This document shows, in pieces, positions 1 to 8,418 of a stretch of DNA of 64,000 bases (positions are counted from its first letter, which is position 1; each line of letters begins with the position of its first letter). This DNA comes from Streptomyces blattellae (GTDB taxonomy: Bacteria > Actinomycetota > Actinomycetes > Streptomycetales > Streptomycetaceae): contig NZ_WJBG01000152.1 of assembly GCF_009709555.1 (NCBI RefSeq), forward strand, positions 1-64,000, in the 5' to 3' direction. A program made the position numbers and the translations under genes. The notes beneath the pieces are model-generated. The model had not been told where the DNA came from, did not search any database, and was given only the letters and a program-made list of their open reading frames with translations.

Positions 1-2
1 AG

Positions 3-27
3 CCGGAAACCGGCAACCGGCAACCGG
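3..27. repeat. Short tandem repeat, 7-bp unit
   Basis: Three and a half copies of a CCGGMAA-type heptamer just downstream of the stop codon of the leftward MFS gene. No function can be assigned. Confidence 0.6.
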
Positions 28-36
28 AGAGCGAGG

Positions 37-1638
37 TCAGACGGTGGCCTGGCCCGGCTCGGGCGCGGCGGCCGTTTGCTCGGCGACCGCGCCGGGGCCG
101 CCGCTGCCGGTCTTGACGACCGCGACGAGGGCGCAGGCGACGAGGGTGGCGATACCGCAGACCACGAGGCCCTGTGAAAGCCCGCTGCCGAGGGCTTCGA
201 AGGCGATGTCGTGCGCGGCGTTCACGGGTGGCGTCGGGATGGCGTTGACGGCGAGTGGGCCGCTCGCGTCGAGGACACCGGCGACGGCCCCCTTGGTCTC
301 GGCGGGAAGCGAGGAGGCAGCCAGGTCGGTGGTGATCTGGGAGGTGGCGAGCCTCATGGCGATGGCTCCGGTGACGACGGGACCGAGAGCGAAGCCGAGC
401 ATGCGCAGCATGGACGTGGACGCGGCGAGCGTGCCCGCGTCACGGGCGGGGCCGGCGTCGACGGCCATGTTGGTGACGGAGGCGATGGTGAGGGCGAAGC
501 CGATGCCTACGGGGACGACGGCGAGGATGATCGGGGTGAGAGAGGTGTCGTTGATGTCCAGGCTGGCCGCGATGAAGTAGCCCGAGGCCATCAGGAGCAG
601 ACCGGCGCACAGCGGCCAGCGGGAGCCGGCCCGAGCCAGGAGCCGTGCGGTCACCGGCACGAGGAGCAGGGTGAAGGCCACCAACACGGTGAACGCGAAA
701 CCGGCGTGCGACGCGGCCTGGCCCTGGACGGACCGGACCCGGACGATGACCGCGTAGACCGTCCCGGAGAAGCCGAACAGGGCCACGACCGCGACGAAGG
801 AGCTGACCGTGAACGCCCGGCTGGCGAAGAGGCGGAGCGGAAGCAGCGGGTTCTCGGTCCGCAGCTCGACGACGACGAACAGGCCGACGAAGACCGCGGC
901 AGCGATGAAGCCGACGACGACACGGGTCTCGGACCAGGTGTGGGCGGCGCCTTCCACGAGCGCGTAGACCAGCGCGAACATGCCGACGGCGATGGTGATC
1001 TGACCGGCGAGGTCGAGCGAACGGCCTTCGGACGCCTTGGAGTCCTGAGCGAGCAGTTGACTCACCACGACGCTGACGCCCGCGAGGACGGCCAGCAGGG
1101 AGAACGACCAGTTCCAGGACTGCACGTCGCCGACCCGGGTGACGCCCAGGGCGACAAAGCCGCCGGCGCCCAGCGCGGCGGTCCACAGGGACAGGAGCAT
1201 GGCCCTGCCGCGAGCGCTGCCGGAACCCGCGGTGATCAGGGCCAGGGAGGCCGGGAACAGCGCCGCCGCGCCGACGCCCGTGATGGCCTGGCCGACCCAC
1301 AGCTGGTGAATGCCGTCGCCGGCCGCGGCGACGGTCTCACCGACGACGACCACAAGCGCTCCGCCGACCAACAGGCGCTTGCGCCCGAAGCGGTCACCGA
1401 GCATCCCGAAGGTGAGCGCCAGCATGACGACAGGCACCAGGAAGGAGTTCGAGACCCAGGACAGCTGGCTCCCGACGGGCTGAAGCGAGGCCTGGAGGAT
1501 TTCGTTGGTCGTGTTGGTGGTGAACAGGGCCCCCTGGGCCAGGCAGACGGCCAGGCAGGCTGCGATCAGTGTCCCTTTGGACGGTTCGTTCGCGAGAACT
1601 CTGTCTTGGCCCTTGGACGGCGTTGTCTCAACGGACAC
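37..1638 (-). CDS. MFS multidrug transporter, DHA2 (EmrB/QacA) family
   Basis: Predicted proton-driven exporter in the cytoplasmic membrane, about 533 residues. It shows the family motif A loop GDRFGRKRLL after the second hydrophobic segment and roughly 14 hydrophobic segments, the usual length and layout of the DHA2 branch. The frame stays open upstream to 1821, but I place the start at the GTG at 1638: GGGAG lies 7 bases ahead of it, and the upstream residues are Cys/Pro-rich and unlike a transporter N-terminus. A good promoter at 1781-1809 would give a leader of about 135 nt. The gene is transcribed alone, in the same direction as conservon 1 but about 250 bp beyond its last gene. The substrate cannot be inferred. 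Confidence 0.9.
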   Translation of the reverse strand: MSVETTPSKGQDRVLANEPSKGTLIAACLAVCLAQGALFTTNTTNEILQASLQPVGSQLSWVSNSFLVPVVMLALTFGMLGDRFGRKRLLVGGALVVVVGETVAAAGDGIHQLWVGQAITGVGAAALFPASLALITAGSGSARGRAMLLSLWTAALGAGGFVALGVTRVGDVQSWNWSFSLLAVLAGVSVVVSQLLAQDSKASEGRSLDLAGQITIAVGMFALVYALVEGAAHTWSETRVVVGFIAAAVFVGLFVVVELRTENPLLPLRLFASRAFTVSSFVAVVALFGFSGTVYAVIVRVRSVQGQAASHAGFAFTVLVAFTLLLVPVTARLLARAGSRWPLCAGLLLMASGYFIAASLDINDTSLTPIILAVVPVGIGFALTIASVTNMAVDAGPARDAGTLAASTSMLRMLGFALGPVVTGAIAMRLATSQITTDLAASSLPAETKGAVAGVLDASGPLAVNAIPTPPVNAAHDIAFEALGSGLSQGLVVCGIATLVACALVAVVKTGSGGPGAVAEQTAAAPEPGQATV

Positions 1639-1694
1639 GGGTGCTCTCCCAGTAGATGAGGGTCGGGTGACGCCCCGCAAGGACCGCACAATCC

Positions 1695-1723
1695 TGTTCC
1701 CACACCTGGGGCAAAAAGGAACA
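1695..1723. promoter_or_regulatory. Inverted repeat in the MFS leader (candidate operator)
   Basis: TGTTCC and GGAACA are separated by 17 bp, between the promoter at 1781-1809 and the GTG start at 1638. It would lie in the transcribed leader and could be a repressor operator or a weak hairpin. Inference only. Confidence 0.35.
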
Positions 1724-1780
1724 CCAGGGGCAGGGCGGGGCAACTCGCATAATCCGGGAGGGTGGTGAAGAAGCTCGACG

Positions 1781-1809
1781 AATGTATGGCCGGATTCAAC
1801 CGTCGTCAA
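1781..1809 (-). promoter_or_regulatory. Sigma70-type promoter for the MFS gene
   Basis: Reading leftward, TTGACG (1809-1804) is followed after exactly 17 bp by TACATT (1786-1781). This is close to the vegetative sigma-HrdB consensus and points at the MFS gene. Confidence 0.6.
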
Positions 1810-1982
1810 TGGACCGGTCAAAGATCGATTCTGTGAATTTCGAACGTGGCGGGGCGACCGCCTTCGCAGGTGCCGGGACCGGCGTCAGCCGACTGCTGGA
1901 CGCGATGCCCGGCCCCCGTCGCGAAGACGGCGCGATGCCCGTCGAGAAGGGTGTCCTCACCCGGGGAGCGGAGCGGCTTCCG

Positions 1983-2058
1983 CTGCGACTTCAGGAACTT
2001 CCACTGCGGCTTCAGGAACTTCCACTGCGACTTCAGGAACTTCCACTGCGACTTCAGG
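1983..2058. repeat. 21-bp tandem repeat at the P450 stop codon
   Basis: Three full units and one partial unit of 21 bp (1983-2003, 2004-2024, 2025-2045, 2046-2058) differ by single bases. The stop codon of the P450 gene (2054-2056) lies in the unit nearest the gene. The unit is a multiple of three, so the same TGA recurs in frame at 21-nt steps downstream. Confidence 0.85.
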
Positions 2059-3331
2059 ACGTGGACAGGGGCGCGGGGGAGAACTGCACGGGCAGTGCGG
2101 TCAGCCCTCGTAGCCATACGGAGGGCCGCCAGACCAGCTCCTCCGGCTCCACGGCGAGCACCACGTCCGGCAGCCGCTCCAGCAGGGCCTCCACTGCCGA
2201 ACGGGCGATCAACTCGGCCAGCAGCGGGGCGGGATAGGGGCAGCGGTGCTCGCCGTTGCTGAACGACAGGTGCGCCGAGTTCCCGGCCGCGCCGACATGG
2301 CTCTCCGGCCAGATCTGCGGATCGGTGTTGGCGGCTGCCAGCCCGAGGATCAGGCAGTCGCCCTCCCGGATGTGCCGGCCGCCGAGCTGGATGTCGCGCA
2401 CGGCCCAGCGGCCGATGAAGTTCTGCGTCGGGGTGTCCAGCCACAGCACCTCGTTGAGGGCCTGGCCCACGCTGAGCCGGCCCCCCGACAGGTCCAGGGC
2501 GAACCGGTCGTCGGTCAGCAGCAACCGCAGGGTGTTGCCGATCCAGTTCGCGGTGGGCTGCTGGGAAGCGGCGACCACCCCGATCAGGTCATTCACGATC
2601 TCCTCGTCGCTCAGCCCGGCCGGATGGGCCAGCATCCGCGAGGTCACGTCCGCGCCCGGCTGCGCCCGCTTCTCCTTGAGCAGCTGCTGGATCCGCGCCC
2701 CGACCCTGCCGTAGGCGGCGACCGGGTCCTCGCCCTCGGCGGCGTCCCCGACCATCCGCAGATCGTCGACGAGCGCTTCGGTGTCCTCGCCGGCCACCGG
2801 CATACCGGCCATCATGACCGCGGCCCGCAGCGCCAGCGGGTGGGCGAAGTCGGCTGTCAGGTCCGCCGCGCCCCGGCCGGCGAAGCGGTCGATGAGCACA
2901 TCGGCGATCCGGCGGCAGCGCGTCTCCAGCTCGAACTGGTCCACTCCGTCGAGCGCGGCGCTGATCACGCCCGCCCGCCGCTGGTGCTCCGCCCCTTCGG
3001 TGAACAGCGCCGACGGCTGGTAGGCGACGAACGGCAGCAGCGGCCAGTCGTCCGGAACGGCGTCCCAGGCGTTCCAGCGCCGCGAGTCCCGGGCGAACAG
3101 CTCGTCGTGGCTGGTGACGTAGTGCACCTCGGAGTAGCCCATGACCAGCCAGGCCGGGATGCCCCCGTCCAGCAGCACCGGAGCGACGCTCCCGTGCTCC
3201 CGCCGGAGCCTGCGGTACAGCTGGGCCGGGTTCTGCCGGTACTCGTCGCCCTCAAGGGGTACGGCGCCGGGGTGCACCGGGCAGCGGGCGGCGGGCCGGG
3301 ACTCGGCGGAGGTGGGCAGCGGGTCGGTCAC
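2054..3331 (-). CDS. cvnE: Conservon 1 cytochrome P450 (CvnE), CYP157-like, lacking ExxR
   Basis: Heme monooxygenase-fold protein of 425 residues, last gene of conservon 1. The heme-ligand loop FSNGEHRCPYP supplies Cys364. The residue two after the Cys is Tyr, where most P450s have Gly or Ala. The K-helix position that is ExxR in nearly all P450s reads E294-V-L-W297. Loss of ExxR is a known trait of Streptomyces CYP157 proteins encoded in conservons. The I-helix also lacks the usual acid-alcohol pair (AASQQPT, residues 254-260). The start overlaps the cvnD stop by 4 bp (ATGA), so translation is coupled. The substrate is unknown, and a structural or signalling role is as likely as catalysis. 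The stop codon sits inside a 21-bp tandem repeat. Confidence 0.93.
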   Translation of the reverse strand: MTDPLPTSAESRPAARCPVHPGAVPLEGDEYRQNPAQLYRRLRREHGSVAPVLLDGGIPAWLVMGYSEVHYVTSHDELFARDSRRWNAWDAVPDDWPLLPFVAYQPSALFTEGAEHQRRAGVISAALDGVDQFELETRCRRIADVLIDRFAGRGAADLTADFAHPLALRAAVMMAGMPVAGEDTEALVDDLRMVGDAAEGEDPVAAYGRVGARIQQLLKEKRAQPGADVTSRMLAHPAGLSDEEIVNDLIGVVAASQQPTANWIGNTLRLLLTDDRFALDLSGGRLSVGQALNEVLWLDTPTQNFIGRWAVRDIQLGGRHIREGDCLILGLAAANTDPQIWPESHVGAAGNSAHLSFSNGEHRCPYPAPLLAELIARSAVEALLERLPDVVLAVEPEELVWRPSVWLRGLTALPVQFSPAPLSTS

Positions 3332-3957
3332 GGTGTCATCTCCCGGGCCAGGGACAGCTCGTACAGGTGGTTGACAAGGGTGACCAGCACGTCCTTGCCT
3401 GACGGCGTTCGGCGTGCGTCACAGTCGATGACCGGTATGTCGTCGCCCAGCGACAGGGCCTTGCGGATCTGCTCCAGGGAATGTCTGGGGGCGTCGTCGA
3501 AGCGGTTCACGGCCACCACGAACGGTGTGCGGTGGTGCTCCAGCCGGTCGATGGCGTACCAGGAGTCGGCCAGTTTCCGCGTGTCGACCAGGACGACCGC
3601 ACCGAGCGTGCCGCTGAACAGCCGGTCCCACAGAAACCAGAAGCGCTCCTGGCCGGGCGCTCCGAACAGGTACAGCACCATATGGTCGTTGAGAGTGATC
3701 CGGCCGAAGTCGAAGGCCACGGTGGTGGTGACCTTCCGCCCGTCCTCGGGCAGCTCGTCGATCCCGACGCCGGCCTGCGTCATGATCTCCTCGGTGCTCA
3801 GCGGCCGGATCTCGCTGACCGAGCCCACGAGCGTCGTCTTGCCCACGCCGAAGCCGCCGACCACGACGATCTTCAGCCCGGTGTCCACGGTCTGGCCCAG
3901 CGGGGTACGGGCGGGCGGTGCGGAGATCTCCGCCGGGTCAGAGGTTTTGGAGTCCAT
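3328..3957 (-). CDS. cvnD: Conservon 1 GTPase-like protein CvnD
   Basis: Small Ras-like/MglA-type nucleotide-binding protein of 209 residues. The P-loop GGFGVGKTTL is at 34-43, a switch-like FGAPGQERF at 98-106 (the usual DxxG Asp is replaced) and an NRFD motif at 151-154 stands for NKxD. In conservons this protein is thought to form a membrane-associated, GPCR-like complex with the CvnA sensor and the CvnB roadblock partner. The start lies inside the end of cvnC (20-bp overlap) and the stop overlaps the P450 start by 4 bp, which marks a coupled operon. It is a clear paralogue of the CvnD at 28709-29359. Confidence 0.95.
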   Translation of the reverse strand: MDSKTSDPAEISAPPARTPLGQTVDTGLKIVVVGGFGVGKTTLVGSVSEIRPLSTEEIMTQAGVGIDELPEDGRKVTTTVAFDFGRITLNDHMVLYLFGAPGQERFWFLWDRLFSGTLGAVVLVDTRKLADSWYAIDRLEHHRTPFVVAVNRFDDAPRHSLEQIRKALSLGDDIPVIDCDARRTPSGKDVLVTLVNHLYELSLAREMTP

Positions 3958-4297
3958 CGAGAACCTGCTTCAGGAGCGCGGATTCGGGCAGGGCGGCGCC
4001 GGTGGGTGTCCTGCGCGGGTGACGAGCCGTGATCTTCCGGGTCGCGAGGAGATCACTCAGAAGGATCTTCACCACGGTCACGGGCAGGTCCAGTTCCGCC
4101 GCGACCTCCACGACGGCGGCCGGATGCCGGCACACCTCCAGGATCCGGCGGTGCTCCGACTGCATGCCGGGCACTGGTTCGCACTCGCTGACGATCAGGG
4201 TGACCAGGTCGAAGGAATCGTCCACACGATGCCGACCACCTGTGATCATGTAGAGCCGGTCGGGATCACCGGTGTCGACGGGCCGCCGGGGAGTCAT
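3938..4297 (-). CDS. cvnC: Conservon 1 DUF742 protein CvnC
   Basis: 119-residue DUF742 protein, the third conservon component. The C-terminal half looks like a winged helix (EVAAELDLPVTVVKILLSDL), and the N-terminus carries the family signature RLYMITGGR. The family is linked to multiprotein signalling; its exact role is unknown. The ATG overlaps the cvnB stop by 4 bp, and the 3' end overlaps cvnD by 20 bp. Length and order match the conservon at 29340-29762. Confidence 0.93.
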   Translation of the reverse strand: MTPRRPVDTGDPDRLYMITGGRHRVDDSFDLVTLIVSECEPVPGMQSEHRRILEVCRHPAAVVEVAAELDLPVTVVKILLSDLLATRKITARHPRRTPTGAALPESALLKQVLDGLQNL

Positions 4298-4710
4298 GAC
4301 TGGGGGCTCTCCAGCGATGAGCGCGGCGCGGCCCTGAGGTGGTCGGCGAGTTGCTCCACCAGCTCGCTCATACGGTGGCCCACGACACCGGGGTCAGCGG
4401 TGTCGGCGGCGACCACGGCCAGGTGTGCGCCGTCCCCCGCCTCGACGATGAACAGCAGGCCGCCGTAGAACTCGGTCATCGACTGCCGCACTCCGCCGGA
4501 GCCGTCGCCGAACTCCATCGAGGCTCCGTGCGCCAGGCTCTGTATGCCCGAGGCGACGGCGGCCAGGTGATCGGCCTGGTCGATGCCCAACTGCTCGCTC
4601 CAGCACAGCTTCAGGCCGTCTCGCGAGAGGACGAGCGCGTGCCGGGCGCCGGGCGTCTGGGAGAGCAGGTTCTCCAGCAGCCACGTCAGGCTGCGGTCTG
4701 TCGTCTGCAT
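4294..4710 (-). CDS. cvnB: Conservon 1 roadblock/LC7 protein CvnB
   Basis: 138-residue roadblock/LC7 domain protein, the family that regulates small MglA/Ras-like GTPases and so the likely partner of CvnD. It starts with the typical segment LTWLLENLLSQTPGARHA and keeps the hydrophobic core HLAAVASGIQSLA. It is separated from cvnA upstream by 187 bp, unlike conservon 2 where the two genes overlap by 4 bp, so an internal promoter for cvnB-E is possible here. Confidence 0.94.
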   Translation of the reverse strand: MQTTDRSLTWLLENLLSQTPGARHALVLSRDGLKLCWSEQLGIDQADHLAAVASGIQSLAHGASMEFGDGSGGVRQSMTEFYGGLLFIVEAGDGAHLAVVAADTADPGVVGHRMSELVEQLADHLRAAPRSSLESPQS

Positions 4711-4897
4711 CGTGGTCGTAGGCCACCGACCGCTGAGCGCGGCCGGCCGGCCTGTGCCTCCAATCTCGAAGCAGGGAGAGCACCCTCCGGGGTGCCCGCC
4801 CGATGTGTGGGGTGCGGACGTACTGCTACCGAGGTACGGACCTATGGAGTGCGGGCGGGTCGGGCGCGCATGAGGCCCCGGGGCCTGCCCCCTCCCG
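4711..4897. other. Gap between cvnA and cvnB of conservon 1
   Basis: 187 bp without a gene inside an otherwise overlapping operon. It contains a perfect 12-bp palindrome GGCCCCGGGGCC at 4874-4885 just after the cvnA end. I see no clear promoter. It may hold an attenuating hairpin that lowers or uncouples expression of cvnB-E relative to cvnA. Confidence 0.4.
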
Positions 4898-6679
4898 CTA
4901 AGACGGCGGCTGCTCGGCCGAGGGGGGAGCAGCGGGGTCGTCCGCGGTGGTGCGGTCCTGGCCGGCCGACTGACTGGCCTGGCGGAAGGCGCTGAAGCGG
5001 TTGCCGATGTCCTCGGGTGAGCGCTTGGGGGCGGCCGGCGTCGGCGCCGGCCGGGCCCGGCCCTGCGAGGCCGCTGCGAGGGTCGCCCCGCGAGGCCGCT
5101 GCGGCAGGTCTCCCAGAGTCAGCTCCGCCGTCCGCTCGTCCTCCGGCTCCTCCCGGGGGCCCTCGGCCGCCGCTCCCGGCCACGTGCCGGAATCCGACCG
5201 CGTGTCCGCCACCGTTTCCGCCCCCGTCCCCGTCTCCGCCGCCGTCTCCGTCCGCGTCGCCGCGATGTCGCGTACGGTACCGCCGGCGTCCGGCGTGGCA
5301 AGGGCTCCGGTCGCCCCGGTCGAGCCCGTACCGCGGTGGGCCAGCAGCTGCTGCGGGATGAGGACGACGGCGCCGGTGCCGCCCCGCGAGGAGGGCCGGT
5401 AGGTCACGGACACGTCGAGCTTGCGCGCCAGGGTGCCGACGACCGCCAGGCCCAGCCGCGTGCCCTGCAGCTCGGCCAGGTCCGTGATTCTGCCGGACAC
5501 CGCCTCCTCGGCCCGCCGCAGGGCGCCGTCGGACATCTGCAGACCGCCCTCGATCGTGACCACGATGCCCGCCATCCGCTCCTCCGCGTACACGTGCACC
5601 TCGTCGATGGGCGGCGAGAACCGGGTGGCGTTGTCCATGAGTTCGGCCAGCAGGTGCATGACGCCCTCGGCCGCGTAGCCGGCGATCGCCGCCGAACTCG
5701 TCGAGTGCAGCCGTACGCGGCGATAGGCGGCGATCCGGCCCACGGCGCCGCGCAGGATGCTCTCCATCACGATCGGCTTGGGCCAGGCGCGGCTGGCCCG
5801 GCCGCCCACCAGCAGCGCCAGCCGGTCGGTGAGCAGGCCCAGTTGGGAGGTGCTGTGATCCAGCTTGAGCAGGTCGCCGAACACCTCTTCGTTGTCCTGG
5901 CCGTAACGTTGCTGCATCTCGCGGAGGTCCGCGAGGATCGTCGTCGCCGACGCCTGTACCCGGCTGAGGCCCTTCGCGCTGGCCGCCATGGCCGCCCGGC
6001 TGCGTCGCTCGCTGGTCGCGAACTCGGCGACGACCGTGTCCTGCAGTCGCCGCAGCCGGGCATCGGCCGGGCGGCCGGCCTCCATCAGCACGGATTCCGC
6101 CGAGGCGCCCTGGTGCAGTCGCTCGATCACGTCCGGCAGCCCGGCGTCCACCAGTGCGTTGAGCTGTGCCGTCAGCTGGGCCAGTTCCTCGTCGACCGCC
6201 ATACGGTCGGCGACCCCGGCGGTGGCGCGCTGCTCGGCGTCGGCCAGCAGGATGGCGAAGTGGCCCAGCAGGCTGTGCAGTTGCGGATCGGAGGGACGGC
6301 GCACCTCCGCGAGCGTCACGTCGGCCGACGCGCCGTCGCGCAGCCGCTTCGCCACAGCGGGCAGGGTGACGTTCATGAACTCGGCGACCTCGGCACTGGC
6401 GTGGGCCGCGTGCCCGCGCAGTTGTACCAACTCGACGCGCGCGGCTGCCCCTCGTTTGGCGTTCCGCCGCAGGGTCCAGGCGAGGGCGGCCGTCAGGAAC
6501 GCGACGCAGCCGCCGCCCGCCGCCGCCGTCGCACCGACCCAGACGGTGCTGCTCTCCGGCGCCGCGACGGTCACCGCGACACCGGCGGCGGCCACCACGA
6601 GCATGGCCAGAAGTGCCGCGGGGACTGTGCGAGGAGACGGCGCTGCCGCCGAAGGGTGAGCCGTCACGGGGGCTGACAT
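4898..6679 (-). CDS. cvnA: Conservon 1 sensor kinase-like protein CvnA
   Basis: Membrane sensor of about 593 residues. Two hydrophobic segments lie near residues 20-70 and are followed by a cytoplasmic helical region and a GHKL-type ATPase domain. The N-box is recognisable (LAELMDNATRFSPP). The G1 box is not: where CvnA of conservon 2 reads QDEGIGM, this protein has EGGLQM, so ATP binding may be impaired. A Ser/Ala/Pro-rich tail with RPSPE/D-rich stretches follows. The frame is open to 6757. I chose the ATG at 6679, with AGAGGA 12 bases upstream, because the preceding residues are Cys/Arg-rich; a TTG at 6682 is an alternative. It has only a short extracytoplasmic part, unlike the large sensory domain of the second CvnA. 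Confidence 0.9.
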   Translation of the reverse strand: MSAPVTAHPSAAAPSPRTVPAALLAMLVVAAAGVAVTVAAPESSTVWVGATAAAGGGCVAFLTAALAWTLRRNAKRGAAARVELVQLRGHAAHASAEVAEFMNVTLPAVAKRLRDGASADVTLAEVRRPSDPQLHSLLGHFAILLADAEQRATAGVADRMAVDEELAQLTAQLNALVDAGLPDVIERLHQGASAESVLMEAGRPADARLRRLQDTVVAEFATSERRSRAAMAASAKGLSRVQASATTILADLREMQQRYGQDNEEVFGDLLKLDHSTSQLGLLTDRLALLVGGRASRAWPKPIVMESILRGAVGRIAAYRRVRLHSTSSAAIAGYAAEGVMHLLAELMDNATRFSPPIDEVHVYAEERMAGIVVTIEGGLQMSDGALRRAEEAVSGRITDLAELQGTRLGLAVVGTLARKLDVSVTYRPSSRGGTGAVVLIPQQLLAHRGTGSTGATGALATPDAGGTVRDIAATRTETAAETGTGAETVADTRSDSGTWPGAAAEGPREEPEDERTAELTLGDLPQRPRGATLAAASQGRARPAPTPAAPKRSPEDIGNRFSAFRQASQSAGQDRTTADDPAAPPSAEQPPS

Positions 6680-7295
6680 CAAATCGATCGGTCCTCTGCT
6701 TGGAGGGGAGGAGGCAGACCGGCCGGCGCACAACTGGCGCTCCCCGCACGGCCGCATGGTGTCGGCCCAGACGGATCACGCGGGCCGAACGCGGGCCTCA
6801 TGCTAGTTACGCGGCACGGGAGTGCGAGCACCATCGGCCATTACAGAGCGAGTACGACCGAATTCGACCTGATCACAACGCTCAAATCTCCCTGATGTGG
6901 TAGTGGTGACACGCGTAATTTCCAGCTCTGGCGACACTTTGGCCGACTCTGACGGGGTCGGCCCGCACGATTCCTTCACGTCATCGGCGCACAGATGGGG
7001 AAATTTCTGATCTTGCTCAGCCTCGGCGACCCACACGTAAGGCTATTTTCAGCCAATCGCACGAGCCCGAAGAGGCGGCATACAGATCACCGCCGGATGT
7101 GCGGCACAACCGGTTTCGATGCCGGACACCGGCAGGCGCCCGGCATCGAAACCGATCCGCGGTGCTTCCCGCGCCCATCGTGTACGCCGGGAACGCGACC
7201 GCGCATTGCCGATGTCCGGCAGCGTTCATTAGGGTCTGCATGCCGGTGCCTCGTTAAGAAACCGTCACCGGTACGTCAGGAAACCGGGGGAAGAG
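6680..7295. promoter_or_regulatory. Divergent intergenic region, conservon 1 / pucR-type gene
   Basis: About 615 bp without a credible gene between the leftward cvnA and the rightward regulator. The part at 6820-7060 is unusually AT-rich for this genome, as expected for promoters. The one strong structural element is the 15-bp inverted repeat at 7111-7154. I could not fix promoter hexamers with confidence. Confidence 0.5.
7111..7154. promoter_or_regulatory. Perfect 15-bp inverted repeat upstream of the pucR-type gene
   Basis: CGGTTTCGATGCCGG (7111-7125) and its exact complement (7140-7154) flank a 14-nt loop. The element ends 141 bp before the ATG at 7296. No T-run follows, so it is not a classical terminator. 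It could be an operator for the neighbouring regulator or a leader hairpin. Confidence 0.6.
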
Positions 7296-8354
7296 ATGAC
7301 AGGACAGGAGATACCTGATCAGTATCTGGCCGGGTATGCCCAGATCCTGGCCGACGTCGCAGCCACCGGCCGCCGGCTGAGCCGGGACGAGATCGAGTCG
7401 CGGCGGGCACTGGGGGAGCAGTCCGCGGAGGCCGGACACGGACTGCGCGCGCTCGTCGGGGCGCACCTGGCCGCCGCACGTGCCGCATGGCCCAGCGCCC
7501 CCGGCTCGGCCGACAGCGTGCTCGCGGCGATGCAGCAGGCGGTGGACGCGTTCGCCGAGGGCTACGAGCGTGCGCAGCGGCTCGCCGTACGGCAGGAGGA
7601 GGCGGCCCGCCGTGAGTTCATCGACGACCTGCTCTACGGCCGCAGCGACCTGGGCCGGCTGGCCGAACGTGCCGAACGGTTCGGCCTGCGTCTCTCGCAC
7701 GCCCACGCCGTCGCCGTCGCCCAGGGCTCCAGCGCCTACGACGAAGGCGACCCGGTGCCCCGGCAGGTGGAGCAGGCGCTCGTCGTCCGCTTCGGACACC
7801 GCAGCATCCTGCTCACCACCAAGGACGGCCGCATGCTGTGCATCGCGCCCGGCGACCAGGACGACGTCCTCACCCACTTCGCCAAGCAGGCCCATGCGGC
7901 GACCGACGGCGGACGCGTCGCCATCGGCCGCCCCCAGCCCGGCCCGGGCGGCGTCGTCCACTCCTACGAGGAAGCCCTGGCCGTCCTCGAACTCGCCGAC
8001 CGCCTCGATCTCGGCGAGCCCGTCCTGCGCGCCGCCGACCTGCTCGTCTACCCCGTCCTCACCCGTGACCGGCAGGCCATGGCGGACCTGGTCCTCGGGA
8101 CCCTCGGCCCGCTCACCGCGGCCCGCGGCGGCGCGGTGCCGCTCCTGGACACCCTCACCGCCTACTTCGACTCCGGCTGCGTCGCCGCCGAGACCGCCCG
8201 CCGTCTCTCACTGAGCGTGCGGGCGCTGACGTACCGCCTGGCACGCATCCACCAGCTCACCGGTGCCGACCCCGCCGACCCCGGCCACCGCTACATGCTG
8301 CAGACCGCGGTCATCGGCGCCCGGCTGCTGGACTGGCCGGCCAAGGACCTCTGA
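7296..8354 (+). CDS. PucR/CdaR-type transcriptional regulator
   Basis: 352-residue helix-turn-helix regulator. The C-terminal region (about 290-345) has the PucR-type HTH: a YFDSGC box, then AAETARRLSLSVRALTYRL. A GGDEF-like fold without the GGDEF motif is typical of the middle of such proteins. No N-terminal ligand domain of known type is recognised. GGGGGA lies just ahead of the ATG. Members of this family respond to metabolites such as purines or sugar acids, but no target can be read from the neighbours. The divergent conservon and the large inverted repeat at 7111-7154 make autoregulation or control of conservon 1 plausible. Confidence 0.88.
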   Translation: MTGQEIPDQYLAGYAQILADVAATGRRLSRDEIESRRALGEQSAEAGHGLRALVGAHLAAARAAWPSAPGSADSVLAAMQQAVDAFAEGYERAQRLAVRQEEAARREFIDDLLYGRSDLGRLAERAERFGLRLSHAHAVAVAQGSSAYDEGDPVPRQVEQALVVRFGHRSILLTTKDGRMLCIAPGDQDDVLTHFAKQAHAATDGGRVAIGRPQPGPGGVVHSYEEALAVLELADRLDLGEPVLRAADLLVYPVLTRDRQAMADLVLGTLGPLTAARGGAVPLLDTLTAYFDSGCVAAETARRLSLSVRALTYRLARIHQLTGADPADPGHRYMLQTAVIGARLLDWPAKDL

Positions 8355-8367
8355 CCGGCACCGGGCC

Positions 8368-8418
8368 GGCAGACAGGCAGGCAGGCAGGCAGGCAGACAG
8401 ACAGGCAGAGGCAGGCAG
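8368..8418. repeat. CAGG/CAGA tetranucleotide microsatellite
   Basis: About 50 bp of nearly uninterrupted GGCA tetramers with a few GACA variants, starting 14 bp after the TGA of the pucR-type gene. Prone to slippage; no function is evident. Confidence 0.85.

Noticed and set aside
211..1659. 482-codon open frame on the plus strand across the MFS gene
   Set aside because: Asp/Gly/Arg-rich composition typical of antisense frames in high-GC DNA; the opposite strand has a clear membrane transporter.
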